64,000 nucleotides of DNA from the NCBI GenBank assembly GCA_002010215.1, contig MTMY01000003.1:1-64000 (forward strand). Reading direction: 5' to 3'. Source of the stretch: Archaeoglobus sp. JdFR-37. GTDB lineage: Archaea; Halobacteriota; Archaeoglobi; Archaeoglobales; Archaeoglobaceae. The translations under genes and the position numbers were made by a program. The notes under the pieces were generated by a model. That model worked only from the letters and a program-made list of their open reading frames with translations, had not been told where the DNA came from and made no database searches. Within the stretch, counting starts at the first letter, position 1; every line of letters starts with the position of its first letter. Positions 36,001 to 44,055 of this stretch are shown one piece after another.

Positions 36001-37158
36001 ATGAAGCTTGCTATATTTGATGCCTTCAGTGGTGCAGGCGGAGACATGATTGTGGCGTCTCTGCTGGATGTTGCCCTTGATCAGGATGATCTTGTCAGAA
36101 TACCGGAAATTCTGGGGATAGAGGTTAGAGTAAAGGCATCGAAAGTCATGAAGAAGGGAATTTCTGCCTGGCACGTAGATGTAGAGAGCAAGGGCGGAGA
36201 TACTGAGAGGACATTCAGAGAAGTGAGGGAAATTTTATCTTCTTCAGAACTGGATGATCAGATAAAGCAGGATGCTGCAGCTATTTTTGAAATTCTTGCC
36301 AGAGCAGAGGGAAGGATTCATGGCAGGGATTACAGGGAAGCTGTTTTCCACGAGGTTGGGAGTGATGATGCAATCTTCGATATCGTCGCTGCTGTTACGG
36401 GAATCAGGAAGTTGAAGGAGAGAGGGTATAGAATTTTCACAACTCCTGTAAGGCTTGGCAGCGGGTTTGTGGAGTTTTCTCATGGGAAATATCCAGTTCC
36501 TGCTCCTGCAACCCTTGAAATAATTTCAGAAAGCAAGATTGAAGTTATTCACGGTGGAGAAGGGGAACTTCTTACTCCTACGGCAGCAGCCATACTTGCT
36601 TATTACTCAGAAGGAACATTCAGACAGCCATTCACCGTCGAAAAGGTGAGCTATGGGGCTGGAGATAGAGAAGGCGAGGTTCCAAACGTTTTAAGGCTGA
36701 TTCTTGCCAGCGCTGCCCTGCATGATTCCATTGTTGTTATTGAAACCAATGTGGATGATGCAACCGGGGAAGTTATTGGCTACGCCTTGGAAAAGCTTGC
36801 ATCTCTCGCATACGATGTGGCAGCAATTCCTACCTATGGAAAGAAGGGGAGACCATCGATAATTCTGAAGGCAATTTCCAGCCTTGAGAGAAGTGAAGAA
36901 GTTGCAAAAATCATGATGGAGGAGACAGGGAGTCTGGGAGTCAGAATTATCCCGATTCACCATCGCGTGAAAGCCCACAGGAATGAGGAAATCAAAGAGG
37001 TGAAAATTGGAGGCAAGAAGTTTTCGGTGAGGGTGAAGAGGAGTTTTCCAGACGGTGAGGTGGTGAAGGCTGAATTTGAGGATGTTAAGAGGATTGCTGA
37101 GGAAACAGGCCTACCACTAAGGAAGATTTACGAAATGATCAGGAGATGGATTGAATGA
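36001..37158 (+). CDS. larC: LarC-type nickel-pincer cofactor insertion protein
   Basis: 385 aa. The N-terminus [18 protein letters not shown] and middle [42 protein letters not shown] are diagnostic of LarC (TIGR00299 family). LarC inserts Ni into the pyridinium-based pincer cofactor of lactate racemase and related enzymes, using CTP in the studied protein. GAGGGA lies just before the ATG. No larA, larB or larE is nearby, so the client enzyme is elsewhere or absent. It overlaps radB by 4 nt. Confidence 0.9.
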   Translation: MKLAIFDAFSGAGGDMIVASLLDVALDQDDLVRIPEILGIEVRVKASKVMKKGISAWHVDVESKGGDTERTFREVREILSSSELDDQIKQDAAAIFEILARAEGRIHGRDYREAVFHEVGSDDAIFDIVAAVTGIRKLKERGYRIFTTPVRLGSGFVEFSHGKYPVPAPATLEIISESKIEVIHGGEGELLTPTAAAILAYYSEGTFRQPFTVEKVSYGAGDREGEVPNVLRLILASAALHDSIVVIETNVDDATGEVIGYALEKLASLAYDVAAIPTYGKKGRPSIILKAISSLERSEEVAKIMMEETGSLGVRIIPIHHRVKAHRNEEIKEVKIGGKKFSVRVKRSFPDGEVVKAEFEDVKRIAEETGLPLRKIYEMIRRWIE

Positions 37159-37823
37159 GCTACATGAAGCTCCCCACAGGCAGCAGATGCCTTGACGCAT
37201 TGCTTGGAGGAGGAGTGGAGACGGGGACCATCACCCAGATATACGGGGGGAGTGGAACTGGAAAAACGTCAGTCTGTCTGATGCTTGCATACAATACCGC
37301 AAAACATTTCGGAAAGGTTGCGTATCTGGATACCGAGGGCCTATCGGGAGAAAGGGTGCGGCAGATTTTTGTTGATAAGGAAGTTCTGGAGAACGTGTTC
37401 ATTTATGACGTCTTCGACTTCAAAATGCAGAGTTCAGCAATAAAAGAGCTAGGAAAGTTGTGTAAGAAGGAAGAAGTTAGGCTGGTGGTTGTTGATTCCA
37501 TAACTGCTCTCTATCGAAGTGAACTGGAGGATGAGGAGAGGCAGATAAAGGTGAAGAGGGAACTCACGGCTCAGCTAACGTATTTGCTCGGCTTGGCCAG
37601 AAAACATGACCTTGCCGCTGTCATTACCAACCAGATGTTTACGGATATACGGAATGGCATCGATAAGCCCCTGGGTGGCCCTACGGTTGACCACCTCTCA
37701 AAGGTGATAATTGCCTTAGAGAAGCTGAATGGAGATAGGATAGCAACTCTCATCAAGCACAGGTGGAGGAGAGAAGGGGAAAGTTGTAAATTCAGGATTG
37801 TGGATGCTGGGATTGAGCCCTGA
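37155..37823 (+). CDS. radB: RadB recombinase paralogue
   Basis: 222 aa RecA-fold core without the N-terminal helix-hairpin-helix domain of RadA. Walker A is YGGSGTGKTS, Walker B LVVVDSITALYR, and the C-terminal region LGGPTVDHLSKVIIALEK is typical of RadB. It is thought to assist RadA in recombination repair. ATG 37155 overlaps the larC stop (ATGA). The larC-radB pairing is probably just cotranscription. Confidence 0.92.
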   Translation: MSYMKLPTGSRCLDALLGGGVETGTITQIYGGSGTGKTSVCLMLAYNTAKHFGKVAYLDTEGLSGERVRQIFVDKEVLENVFIYDVFDFKMQSSAIKELGKLCKKEEVRLVVVDSITALYRSELEDEERQIKVKRELTAQLTYLLGLARKHDLAAVITNQMFTDIRNGIDKPLGGPTVDHLSKVIIALEKLNGDRIATLIKHRWRREGESCKFRIVDAGIEP

Positions 37824-37884
37824 GGATTTCGTTTTGTTTTTATCTATTTGTTCTATTTGTTTAATCTCAGCTATCCCTGTTTCT

Positions 37885-38148
37885 TCAGCCATGAACTTGC
37901 CTGAACGAAGTCTCCTTCACGTCAACGGCTCCAGCCTCCTTGAGAGTCTTTAAGTGATAATGGACGATTTTGTAGCTCATCCCAAGGATTTTAGCATATT
38001 CATCCATTTTCAAGCCCCCGTTCTCAACCAGCAACCCCAGAATACTCTGCCTGACATCAGATTTTAGAGTGGTAATCATTTTCAGGTCTTTATCAAGTAG
38101 GATAACCATTAGAAAAACAAGCCTCTCTTTTCCAGTTCTTACAGTCAT
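37885..38148 (-). CDS. Winged-helix regulator, second half of a tandem/double wHTH
   Basis: 87 aa. After an N-terminal beta-rich part (ERLVFLMVILLDKDLKMITTL) comes an ArsR-like winged helix (DVRQSILGLLVENGGLKMDEYAKILGMSYKIVHYHLKTLKEAGAV). Immediately upstream on the same strand is another winged-helix frame ending 5 nt before this ATG, with only a weak ribosome site here. The two are probably a split or frameshifted two-domain regulator, or a coupled pair. Confidence 0.5.
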   Translation of the reverse strand: MTVRTGKERLVFLMVILLDKDLKMITTLKSDVRQSILGLLVENGGLKMDEYAKILGMSYKIVHYHLKTLKEAGAVDVKETSFRQVHG

Positions 38149-38153
38149 CTCAG

Positions 38154-38318
38154 TCAGCCTTCTTTTTCCAGCAGATCAATGTGGTGGCGGAGTGTGCTTC
38201 TGCTGATTCTCAACCCACCTTCAATTTCCTTTAAACTCACTCCCGGATTTGCTGCAAAGTATTTCAATATCCTTACCTTTTTTCTGTTTGCAAGAATGGA
38301 CTTTATTTTGGCAATCAC
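38154..38318 (-). CDS. Winged-helix fragment, first half of the tandem wHTH
   Basis: 54 codons from GTG 38318 to TGA 38154 (frame open to 38399 but no ATG). It reads IKSILANRKKVRILKYFAANPGVSLKEIEGGLRISRSTLRHHIDLLEKEG, a complete helix-turn-helix with the start of a wing cut off by the stop. A -1 shift in the run of A at CTGGAAAAAGAAGG would join it to the next frame (RRLTEMTVRTGKERLV). It is therefore either a pseudogene with one base lost or a coupled pair. Confidence 0.4.
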   Translation of the reverse strand: MIAKIKSILANRKKVRILKYFAANPGVSLKEIEGGLRISRSTLRHHIDLLEKEG

Positions 38319-38372
38319 TATGGGCGTAGACTTCCAGATGCTAGGGATACTAGAGATTTTGATCCACAGGAG

Positions 38373-38391
38373 AGGTCTCAGAAAGAGACCT
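38373..38391. promoter_or_regulatory. 7-bp stem hairpin AGGTCTC-N5-GAGACCT
   Basis: A perfect inverted repeat with a 5-nt loop, located about 55-75 nt upstream of the GTG of the first winged-helix frame. It could be an operator for that regulator or a transcript hairpin. There is no U-run typical of a terminator. Confidence 0.35.
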
Positions 38392-38567
38392 TGACCTCGT
38401 CAGGCGGAGCTTAAGAGCAGTTAGAGCTATTTTGGATGATCTTACAATTAAAGAAGGTGAGATGAGGAAACAATATATAAGATTAAGCATGTCAAAAAGT
38501 GTAAAAACTATATGTTTGATGAATTCATTTTAGATTGATTTAAGAATAGTTCGAGAGTGAGACAAAA

Positions 38568-38843
38568 ATGAACCTGATTGCATATTCCATGTTCAATTTC
38601 CTCATCTGGCTCACGATTCCAGCGTACTGCATCTACCTGTACCTCACAAAGCAATTAAAAGGTGCATTGATAATAGCTACCGGATTTGCGGTGCAAATGA
38701 CTGTGAATTTGCTGTTTCCAGTTCTTACTGACAGCTTCATTCGGGATGCCCAGTTTTTCCTGTTTACGATTCCACTCGTTGGGAAGGTCATTCTGGCTGT
38801 ATTTTTCATCTCCGGGTTGCATCTGCTGGTAGAAGGCAGGTGA
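38568..38843 (+). CDS. Small three-span membrane protein
   Basis: 91 aa with three hydrophobic helices (FNFLIWLTIPAYCIYLYL, LIIATGFAVQMTVNLLFPVL and VGKVILAVFFISGLHLLV). Unknown family. Its stop lies 4 nt before the secreted-protein gene; GGTGA of the stop region serves as that gene's ribosome site, so the two are a unit. It may help to anchor or export the following protein. Confidence 0.6.
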   Translation: MNLIAYSMFNFLIWLTIPAYCIYLYLTKQLKGALIIATGFAVQMTVNLLFPVLTDSFIRDAQFFLFTIPLVGKVILAVFFISGLHLLVEGR

Positions 38844-38847
38844 AACT

Positions 38848-39732
38848 ATGAAAAAGCTGATTGTCGTCTTTACCATTCTGGTCTTCTCTTTCATCTTCCT
38901 CACTTATTCCACTTATTTCTTCCCAGCTCAAGAACAAGACCAGCAAACCAAAGCTTCAACCTGCATTTTTGAAAGACCTATAGGAGGTATCTCCAAGAAT
39001 TACATCTCCATGAGCCCCGGTGAGAGAGGGCAAACCACCTACATCCTCTACTCAGGCAACACGTCAGGGAATGTAAGATTATCAGTTTACAGAGTTGCTG
39101 GAATGTTTGAAACCGAAAAGATACCAATGCCCCAAGGCATTAACGTAACCGTAACCCCATCCGAATTCCATGTAAGGCCTTACGGGAAATACGCGTCAAA
39201 CATAACTGTCAGTGTAAGCTCTGATTTCAAGGTGGGGGGTGAGGAAACAGGAGACACAACTTCAGTCAGATTCGAAAGACTCTATTTGATTGTCAGGGCC
39301 CAGTTTGGAAATGAAACAATAGATGACTGGCTGAGGGTTGCCGTAATGCCTGAAGGAAAACCGGTTCCCGGTCTTTCTCTCATGGACAGAGCCAGCGTGA
39401 CCATAGAGTACAACGAGTCCATAAGAATAAAGAGGGGGGAGAAGAGAGTTGAAACCCTCACCCTCTACACAGGAGAAGCAGGGCCTGGGAAAGTCAGGGT
39501 GTCAGTATACAGAGTTGCCGACATTTACAGCACCGAGAGGGTGAGAGGTGAAGGAGTAAGCCTGATTGCAGAGCCTTCATGCCTCATGGTTAAGCCCCAT
39601 GCCTACTACAGCCTGGGTATGGTCATAAAGGCTGATGATTCTGCTAAGGCAGGGGAGTATGTTTTCCTAATACTATTGCAGTTTGAGGACGGGCGCAGGA
39701 GTGAGGGGTGGGTTAGGGTTGAGGTAGTTTAG
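38848..39732 (+). CDS. Secreted protein with two beta-sandwich-like repeats
   Basis: 294 aa. The N-terminus (KKLIVVFTILVFSFIFLTYSTYFF) is a signal peptide or anchor. Two repeats follow. The first runs from about residue 50 (MSPGERGQTTYILYSGNTSGNVRLSVYRVAGMFETEK) and the second from about 190 (IKRGEKRVETLTLYTGEAGPGKVRVSVYRVADIYSTER); both end in a W-x-RVAV/W-x-RVEV strand. Several Asn-x-Ser/Thr sites are present. It is likely an envelope protein of unknown function, in an operon with the membrane protein before and the lipoprotein after. Confidence 0.65.
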   Translation: MKKLIVVFTILVFSFIFLTYSTYFFPAQEQDQQTKASTCIFERPIGGISKNYISMSPGERGQTTYILYSGNTSGNVRLSVYRVAGMFETEKIPMPQGINVTVTPSEFHVRPYGKYASNITVSVSSDFKVGGEETGDTTSVRFERLYLIVRAQFGNETIDDWLRVAVMPEGKPVPGLSLMDRASVTIEYNESIRIKRGEKRVETLTLYTGEAGPGKVRVSVYRVADIYSTERVRGEGVSLIAEPSCLMVKPHAYYSLGMVIKADDSAKAGEYVFLILLQFEDGRRSEGWVRVEVV

Positions 39733-39765
39733 ATTGTTAGAGGAGAATAGTGAGAGGTGAGGAGT

Positions 39766-40965
39766 TTGAGGTCTGGGTTCAGGGTTATATGGCCAAACCT
39801 ACCAATCCTCCTGATACTGGCAGCTCTCCTAGAAGGATGCATCCAAGAAAAGCCAGCCGCTGAAGACATTCTCAACAGAATGCATGAGAAATACAGCAGC
39901 ATATCCAGTTATAAGGCAACAATTTACCAGACGGAGATTGGTGAGGGAAAAATCCGGGAAACCCAGTATGAGGTTTTGTTTAAAAAGCCAGATAAGGCAA
40001 GAATGGAGCATGTTTCCAGCGGGACCGTCACCATAACCAACGGCTCAAGAATCTGGATTTACAATAAAACAACTGGAGAGCAGAAATTGGTCATCAATTA
40101 CTCCGACAAGCCAACCTTCGCGGACTTTTTTGGCTTTACACTTGAAATGCTGAAGGGATACAACGCATCACTGGCAGGAGAGGAGAAAGTTGGGGGTAAA
40201 GACTGTTACGTCCTCTCGCTGAAACCTCCACAGGAGATTGTATGGGAGAAAACATTACGACTCGAAAAGCTCTGGGTTGTGAAGAATGAGTGGTATCCCG
40301 CCAGAATTCAAATGAAAATCGAACTTTCAGAGGAGATGAAAGAGAAATTCGGGTTTAATTTCTCAAACTCTACAGTAATCATTGAGTTAAGAGATATAGG
40401 GTTCAACATTAGCATAAATGATGCTGAGTTTCTGCCTCATGCACATGGCAGACAGCTCAACCTCTCTGCTTTGAGCAATGAGGAAGTGGTAGAGCTTGCC
40501 CTGAACACCTCTGAGCTGGAGATTTACAGAGGCTGGAATTACACCATCAGGGAAAAGAGGGTGATGGGCAATTCCCTTTATATCGACATGTATTTTGGCA
40601 AGAACGACTGGAAAACCGCAATTCACGTTAGCTTCTTCGTTAAAGAAAACGGAAACATTTCAGACATTCACATCTATCCATACGTCAAAACCGTCATCCC
40701 GGTGGGTGTGAAGGGTGAGGAAAGGGAAGAGGTTCTCCATAAGGCCTTGAGCAACCCTCAAGTAGAGAGAATCATATCAGGCCAGAGCTATTACATCTGG
40801 CAGATTTCAAAGTTCATTAACGCGATAACAGGGGAAGAATATGGCGAATATTCTGTGTATCTAAGGATAAATGCCACCAACAAAACCTACGTCATCTACC
40901 TCCACGATGGCCAGATTAATGTGAGGAATACCACATGCCCTGGTAAAACGGGCTGGTGGTGCTAG
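39766..40965 (+). CDS. LolA-like lipoprotein
   Basis: 399 aa. A signal sequence ends in the lipobox LLEGC, predicting a lipid-anchored surface protein. ILNRMHEKYSSISSYKATIYQT, then YEVLFKKPDKARMEHVSSGTVTITNGSRIWIYNKTTGE, is the LolA/LppX-like half-barrel found in archaeal sigma-E-regulator-like and carrier proteins; C-terminal repeats of Asn-rich beta segments follow. Many N-glycosylation sites. TTG 39766 is preferred because GAGGTGA ends 5 nt before it; GTG 39757 is possible. Function probably binding of a lipid or other hydrophobic ligand. Confidence 0.65.
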   Translation: MRSGFRVIWPNLPILLILAALLEGCIQEKPAAEDILNRMHEKYSSISSYKATIYQTEIGEGKIRETQYEVLFKKPDKARMEHVSSGTVTITNGSRIWIYNKTTGEQKLVINYSDKPTFADFFGFTLEMLKGYNASLAGEEKVGGKDCYVLSLKPPQEIVWEKTLRLEKLWVVKNEWYPARIQMKIELSEEMKEKFGFNFSNSTVIIELRDIGFNISINDAEFLPHAHGRQLNLSALSNEEVVELALNTSELEIYRGWNYTIREKRVMGNSLYIDMYFGKNDWKTAIHVSFFVKENGNISDIHIYPYVKTVIPVGVKGEEREEVLHKALSNPQVERIISGQSYYIWQISKFINAITGEEYGEYSVYLRINATNKTYVIYLHDGQINVRNTTCPGKTGWWC

Positions 40966-40989
40966 CAGGTTCAAGACTCATCCCGAAAC

Positions 40990-42057
40990 TCAAACCGCCC
41001 AGTCCTCGGGCACGTACCTTTTCCCAGTTAACCTCATCACCAGAACTCTGAGGAAAGTTGTGAGGGACAGCATTGTCCACAGCGGGGAGTAGATCAGGAA
41101 GTAGAAGGGCAGCATCGCAAGCAGCATTGCCAGATTCACACCCCATCTAAGCTTTCTGGCCGCCAGAGCCATGAAAATGCACCACGCTAGGAATGTAAAT
41201 GCTAACTGAACGAAGTTTTGCAGAGAATAGAGGTGATGGACGGCAATGAGGATAAAAGTGGAGAAAATAGTGGGTAGGAAGTAAATCAGGGGCACAAGCA
41301 GATATGCGATCTTCAAACCCAGATTGTCCGGCAGAATCAGGTTAATCATCAGTCCAATTAAAGCAGGAAATATCAGTATCATGGCAGGCAGGGTGAGCAG
41401 GGGCTTCTTTAAGAAGTCCCAGAAGTAGTTTAGCACGATCTCCGCCCCTCCAGCCGCCCACCTTTTTCTCTGCCTGAGCCATCCTGTAAAATCCGGAGCC
41501 TTTGTCACAGCTTTACCACCGGTGCCAAAGCGATAGCCATTAAATGCGATTCTGACCCCAAGCTCAGCGTCTTCCGTCACAGTTGAATTGAATCCACCAA
41601 GCTCCTGGATGACGTCTTTTCTGACTATAAAAGCTGCTCCATTAAGGCCCAAACAACCCTTCAGCTTCTCAGCCAGCTTCGCCGCCATAAACATGTTCAT
41701 GTAATCTATATTCACAAGCCAGCTCCAGAAACCGTCCCGGAAAACCTCTTTTCTAATTTCCACAGCATCAAATTCTGTATAGTTCTCAGGAAGACTCTCT
41801 ATCAGAGTGTCACTGTCCAGAAACAGGATGTAGGGATTGGATGCCAGCTTTACGGCATCATTCAAAGCCCTCCACTTCCCTCTCCTCTGGCTGCTTATAC
41901 TGGCCTTCAGACCCTTCTCTGCGATGAGGTTCAGCAGCTCTTCGTCGGGCTCATCTGCTGCAATTATGATCTCAATATTACCGAAATTTCTCAGCTTCTT
42001 CAGATTCTCCTCGATAAGACCTTTAGTCCGGTATGCTGCGATGATAACCGAAAGCAT
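40990..42057 (-). CDS. Processive family 2 glycosyltransferase
   Basis: 355 aa. GT-A domain motifs are SVIIAAYRTKG, FLDSDTLIE (the DxD), TEDAELGVR (the catalytic TED) and LRQRKRWAAGG (the QxxRW of processive enzymes such as cellulose and hyaluronan synthases). It ends in four or so membrane helices. It would polymerise or transfer sugars at the cytoplasmic membrane, for example for an exopolysaccharide or glycolipid. It converges with the lipoprotein gene. No other polysaccharide genes are next to it. Confidence 0.85.
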   Translation of the reverse strand: MLSVIIAAYRTKGLIEENLKKLRNFGNIEIIIAADEPDEELLNLIAEKGLKASISSQRRGKWRALNDAVKLASNPYILFLDSDTLIESLPENYTEFDAVEIRKEVFRDGFWSWLVNIDYMNMFMAAKLAEKLKGCLGLNGAAFIVRKDVIQELGGFNSTVTEDAELGVRIAFNGYRFGTGGKAVTKAPDFTGWLRQRKRWAAGGAEIVLNYFWDFLKKPLLTLPAMILIFPALIGLMINLILPDNLGLKIAYLLVPLIYFLPTIFSTFILIAVHHLYSLQNFVQLAFTFLAWCIFMALAARKLRWGVNLAMLLAMLPFYFLIYSPLWTMLSLTTFLRVLVMRLTGKRYVPEDWAV

Positions 42058-42243
42058 TCAGGAAGAGGAGAATGGGACTGAATAAAATATATTTTGGCAT
42101 GATTTGGCAGGATTGTTTGACAAGGCTTCAATATCAGTAGGACACATTTGCCAATCACTCAGTTAATAAAATTGGCCAAACCAAGAACAAACAACAAACA
42201 CGATAAATGATTCAAAAAGAAAATAAAATTGGTGAAACTCTTT

Positions 42244-43200
42244 TTAACCCTTTGCCTCCCTGAGCTTTTCCACCAGCTCTGGAACAATCTCAAATATGTC
42301 TCCAACCACTCCGTAGTGGGCCACACCAAAGATGGGCGCTTCAGGATCTTTGTTTACGGCGATTATCAGTTCGCTGTCCTTCATACCCATTATGTGCTGG
42401 AATGCTCCGCTTATGCCCAGAGCCAGATAGAGCTTCGGCTTCACAGTCTTGCCTGAGATACCAACCTGCCTGTCCTTGGGCAGCCATCCGTTGTCAATCA
42501 CCGGTCTGCTTCCTGCAACAACACCGCCAAGCAGCGAAGCCAGCTCTTCAGCCAGCTCGATGTTAGAAGCATCCTCTATACCTCTGCCAACCGAAACGAT
42601 GATGTCAGCCTGGCTTATATCAACCTCTCCGACCTCTGGTTCTACAAAGCCCACGAACTGCCTTGAGGGAGTAACACTGGGCTTTATTCCCGCATCCACT
42701 ATCCCTCCACTTGCCTCCTGCTCTTCCTTGAAGACACCCTGCCTGATGGTTATAACATACGTGTCGGCTTCTCTCAGCAGAACATCCACCATCAGCTTGC
42801 CCTGGAAGATGTATCTGGAAACCTTAATGCCATTACTCACATCAACGCCCACAGCATCTGTGACTACAGGAGCGTTGAGTTTTGATGCGAGATAGGGGGC
42901 GAATTCTGAACCCATGGCGGTGTTCCCTACGAGAACAATGTCGGGCTTCTCTTTTGAAAAGAGTTGCATGAGCACATCCACGTAGAGTTCTGGATTATAC
43001 TCTGCAAGGCTTTCATCTTCTATTTTCCACACCTTGTCAGCGTATTTTGCCAGTTCCTCTGCATAGGCTGAAACATCGCTTCCTATCACAATAGCTTCGC
43101 TTGTGCCGTCTCCCTTTATTGAGTTGGCAAGATTTAGCAGCTCGATGCTTATGGGGTTAAGCTCACCCCTCCTGTGTTCTGCAACCGCAAAAACCCTCAT
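42244..43200 (-). CDS. etfA: Electron transfer flavoprotein alpha subunit
   Basis: 318 aa. The FAD-binding C-terminal signature is present as ADIIVSVGRGIEDASN, then AGSRPVIDNGWLPKDRQVGISGKTVKPKLYLALGISGAFQHIMGM. With EtfB it takes electrons from acyl-CoA dehydrogenase. Its ATG overlaps the etfB stop by 1 nt (TAATG). It belongs to the beta-oxidation block up to 49.2 kb; the acyl-CoA dehydrogenase there is its likely partner. Confidence 0.93.
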   Translation of the reverse strand: MRVFAVAEHRRGELNPISIELLNLANSIKGDGTSEAIVIGSDVSAYAEELAKYADKVWKIEDESLAEYNPELYVDVLMQLFSKEKPDIVLVGNTAMGSEFAPYLASKLNAPVVTDAVGVDVSNGIKVSRYIFQGKLMVDVLLREADTYVITIRQGVFKEEQEASGGIVDAGIKPSVTPSRQFVGFVEPEVGEVDISQADIIVSVGRGIEDASNIELAEELASLLGGVVAGSRPVIDNGWLPKDRQVGISGKTVKPKLYLALGISGAFQHIMGMKDSELIIAVNKDPEAPIFGVAHYGVVGDIFEIVPELVEKLREAKG

Positions 43201-43943
43201 TACAGCAACCCCCTCTCCTTGAATATTTCAATCAACTTCTCTGCAACTTCATCAGCACTGCCGGTAATCATGTCTGCCTTCTTGACAGGCGGGAGATACA
43301 TCTTCTCCACTTCAAGGCTCTTCGTTGCTGGTGAAACGCTGACTTCTCTCAGCTCCTTCGTCTTTGCCCTCTTTATACCCATGATGGAGACGTACCTTGG
43401 CTCGTTAATACCTGACTGGATCGTGAGCAGGCACGGCACGGGTAGCGTTACCTCCTCGCTGAGTCCGCCTTCAAGCTCCCTCTTTGCAGCTATCCTGCCA
43501 TCCTCAACCTTTATCTCCGTAACAGCCGTTGCAAATGGAATGTTGAGCATCCCTGCCAGAATGATTCCTGTCAGAGCGTTGTTGTAATCCTGACTCATCA
43601 GGCCGGTGAGTATGAGGTCAAAGTTCTCATCCTTAATTGCCTCCTTAACAACCTCAGCAGTCTGATAGGAGTCAAGCCCGGTATCAACGGGTATCTTTAT
43701 TGCCCTGTCGGCTCCCATAGCCAGGCACTTTCTGAGAGTATCCTCGCATTTGCTGCCTACTCCTACAACCACCACTTCTCCACCATGAGCTTCCTTGAGC
43801 CTGATGGCCTCTTCAATGGCGTAGCGATCCCAGTCGTTGATATCGAAAATCAATCCCCTTTCATCAACGCTCTTTCCATCGCTTCCCACATGAATCTCGC
43901 TTTCTGGGTCTGCTGCATGCTTTGCCAGCACGATAATTTTCAA
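43200..43943 (-). CDS. etfB: Electron transfer flavoprotein beta subunit
   Basis: 247 aa. It matches the EtfB pattern: KIIVLAKHAADPESE, DWDRYAIEEAIRLKEAHGGEVVVVGVG, LTGLMSQDYNNALTG and LTIQSGINEPRYVSIMGIKRAK (the beta-subunit signature). TTG 43943 is the start because GGAGGTG stands 6 nt upstream; GTG 43952 lies within that SD. First gene of the etfBA pair, with a TTAAAACG promoter element near 43977. Confidence 0.92.
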   Translation of the reverse strand: MKIIVLAKHAADPESEIHVGSDGKSVDERGLIFDINDWDRYAIEEAIRLKEAHGGEVVVVGVGSKCEDTLRKCLAMGADRAIKIPVDTGLDSYQTAEVVKEAIKDENFDLILTGLMSQDYNNALTGIILAGMLNIPFATAVTEIKVEDGRIAAKRELEGGLSEEVTLPVPCLLTIQSGINEPRYVSIMGIKRAKTKELREVSVSPATKSLEVEKMYLPPVKKADMITGSADEVAEKLIEIFKERGLL

Positions 43944-44055
43944 ATCATCCACCTCCCCACTGCAGTTGAAATTAACGTTTTAAAATGATTTGCTTTTCAA
44001 TTAAAATTAAAAATAATGTTGTTTTCAACATTTACCGATTTATCATTATCTGCCA

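Noticed and set aside
38361-38533. Plus-strand open frame of about 57 codons (SLRAVRAILDDLTIKEGEMRK region)
   Set aside because: No good start or ribosome site and it overlaps the winged-helix fragment; could be a remnant, but nothing supports it.
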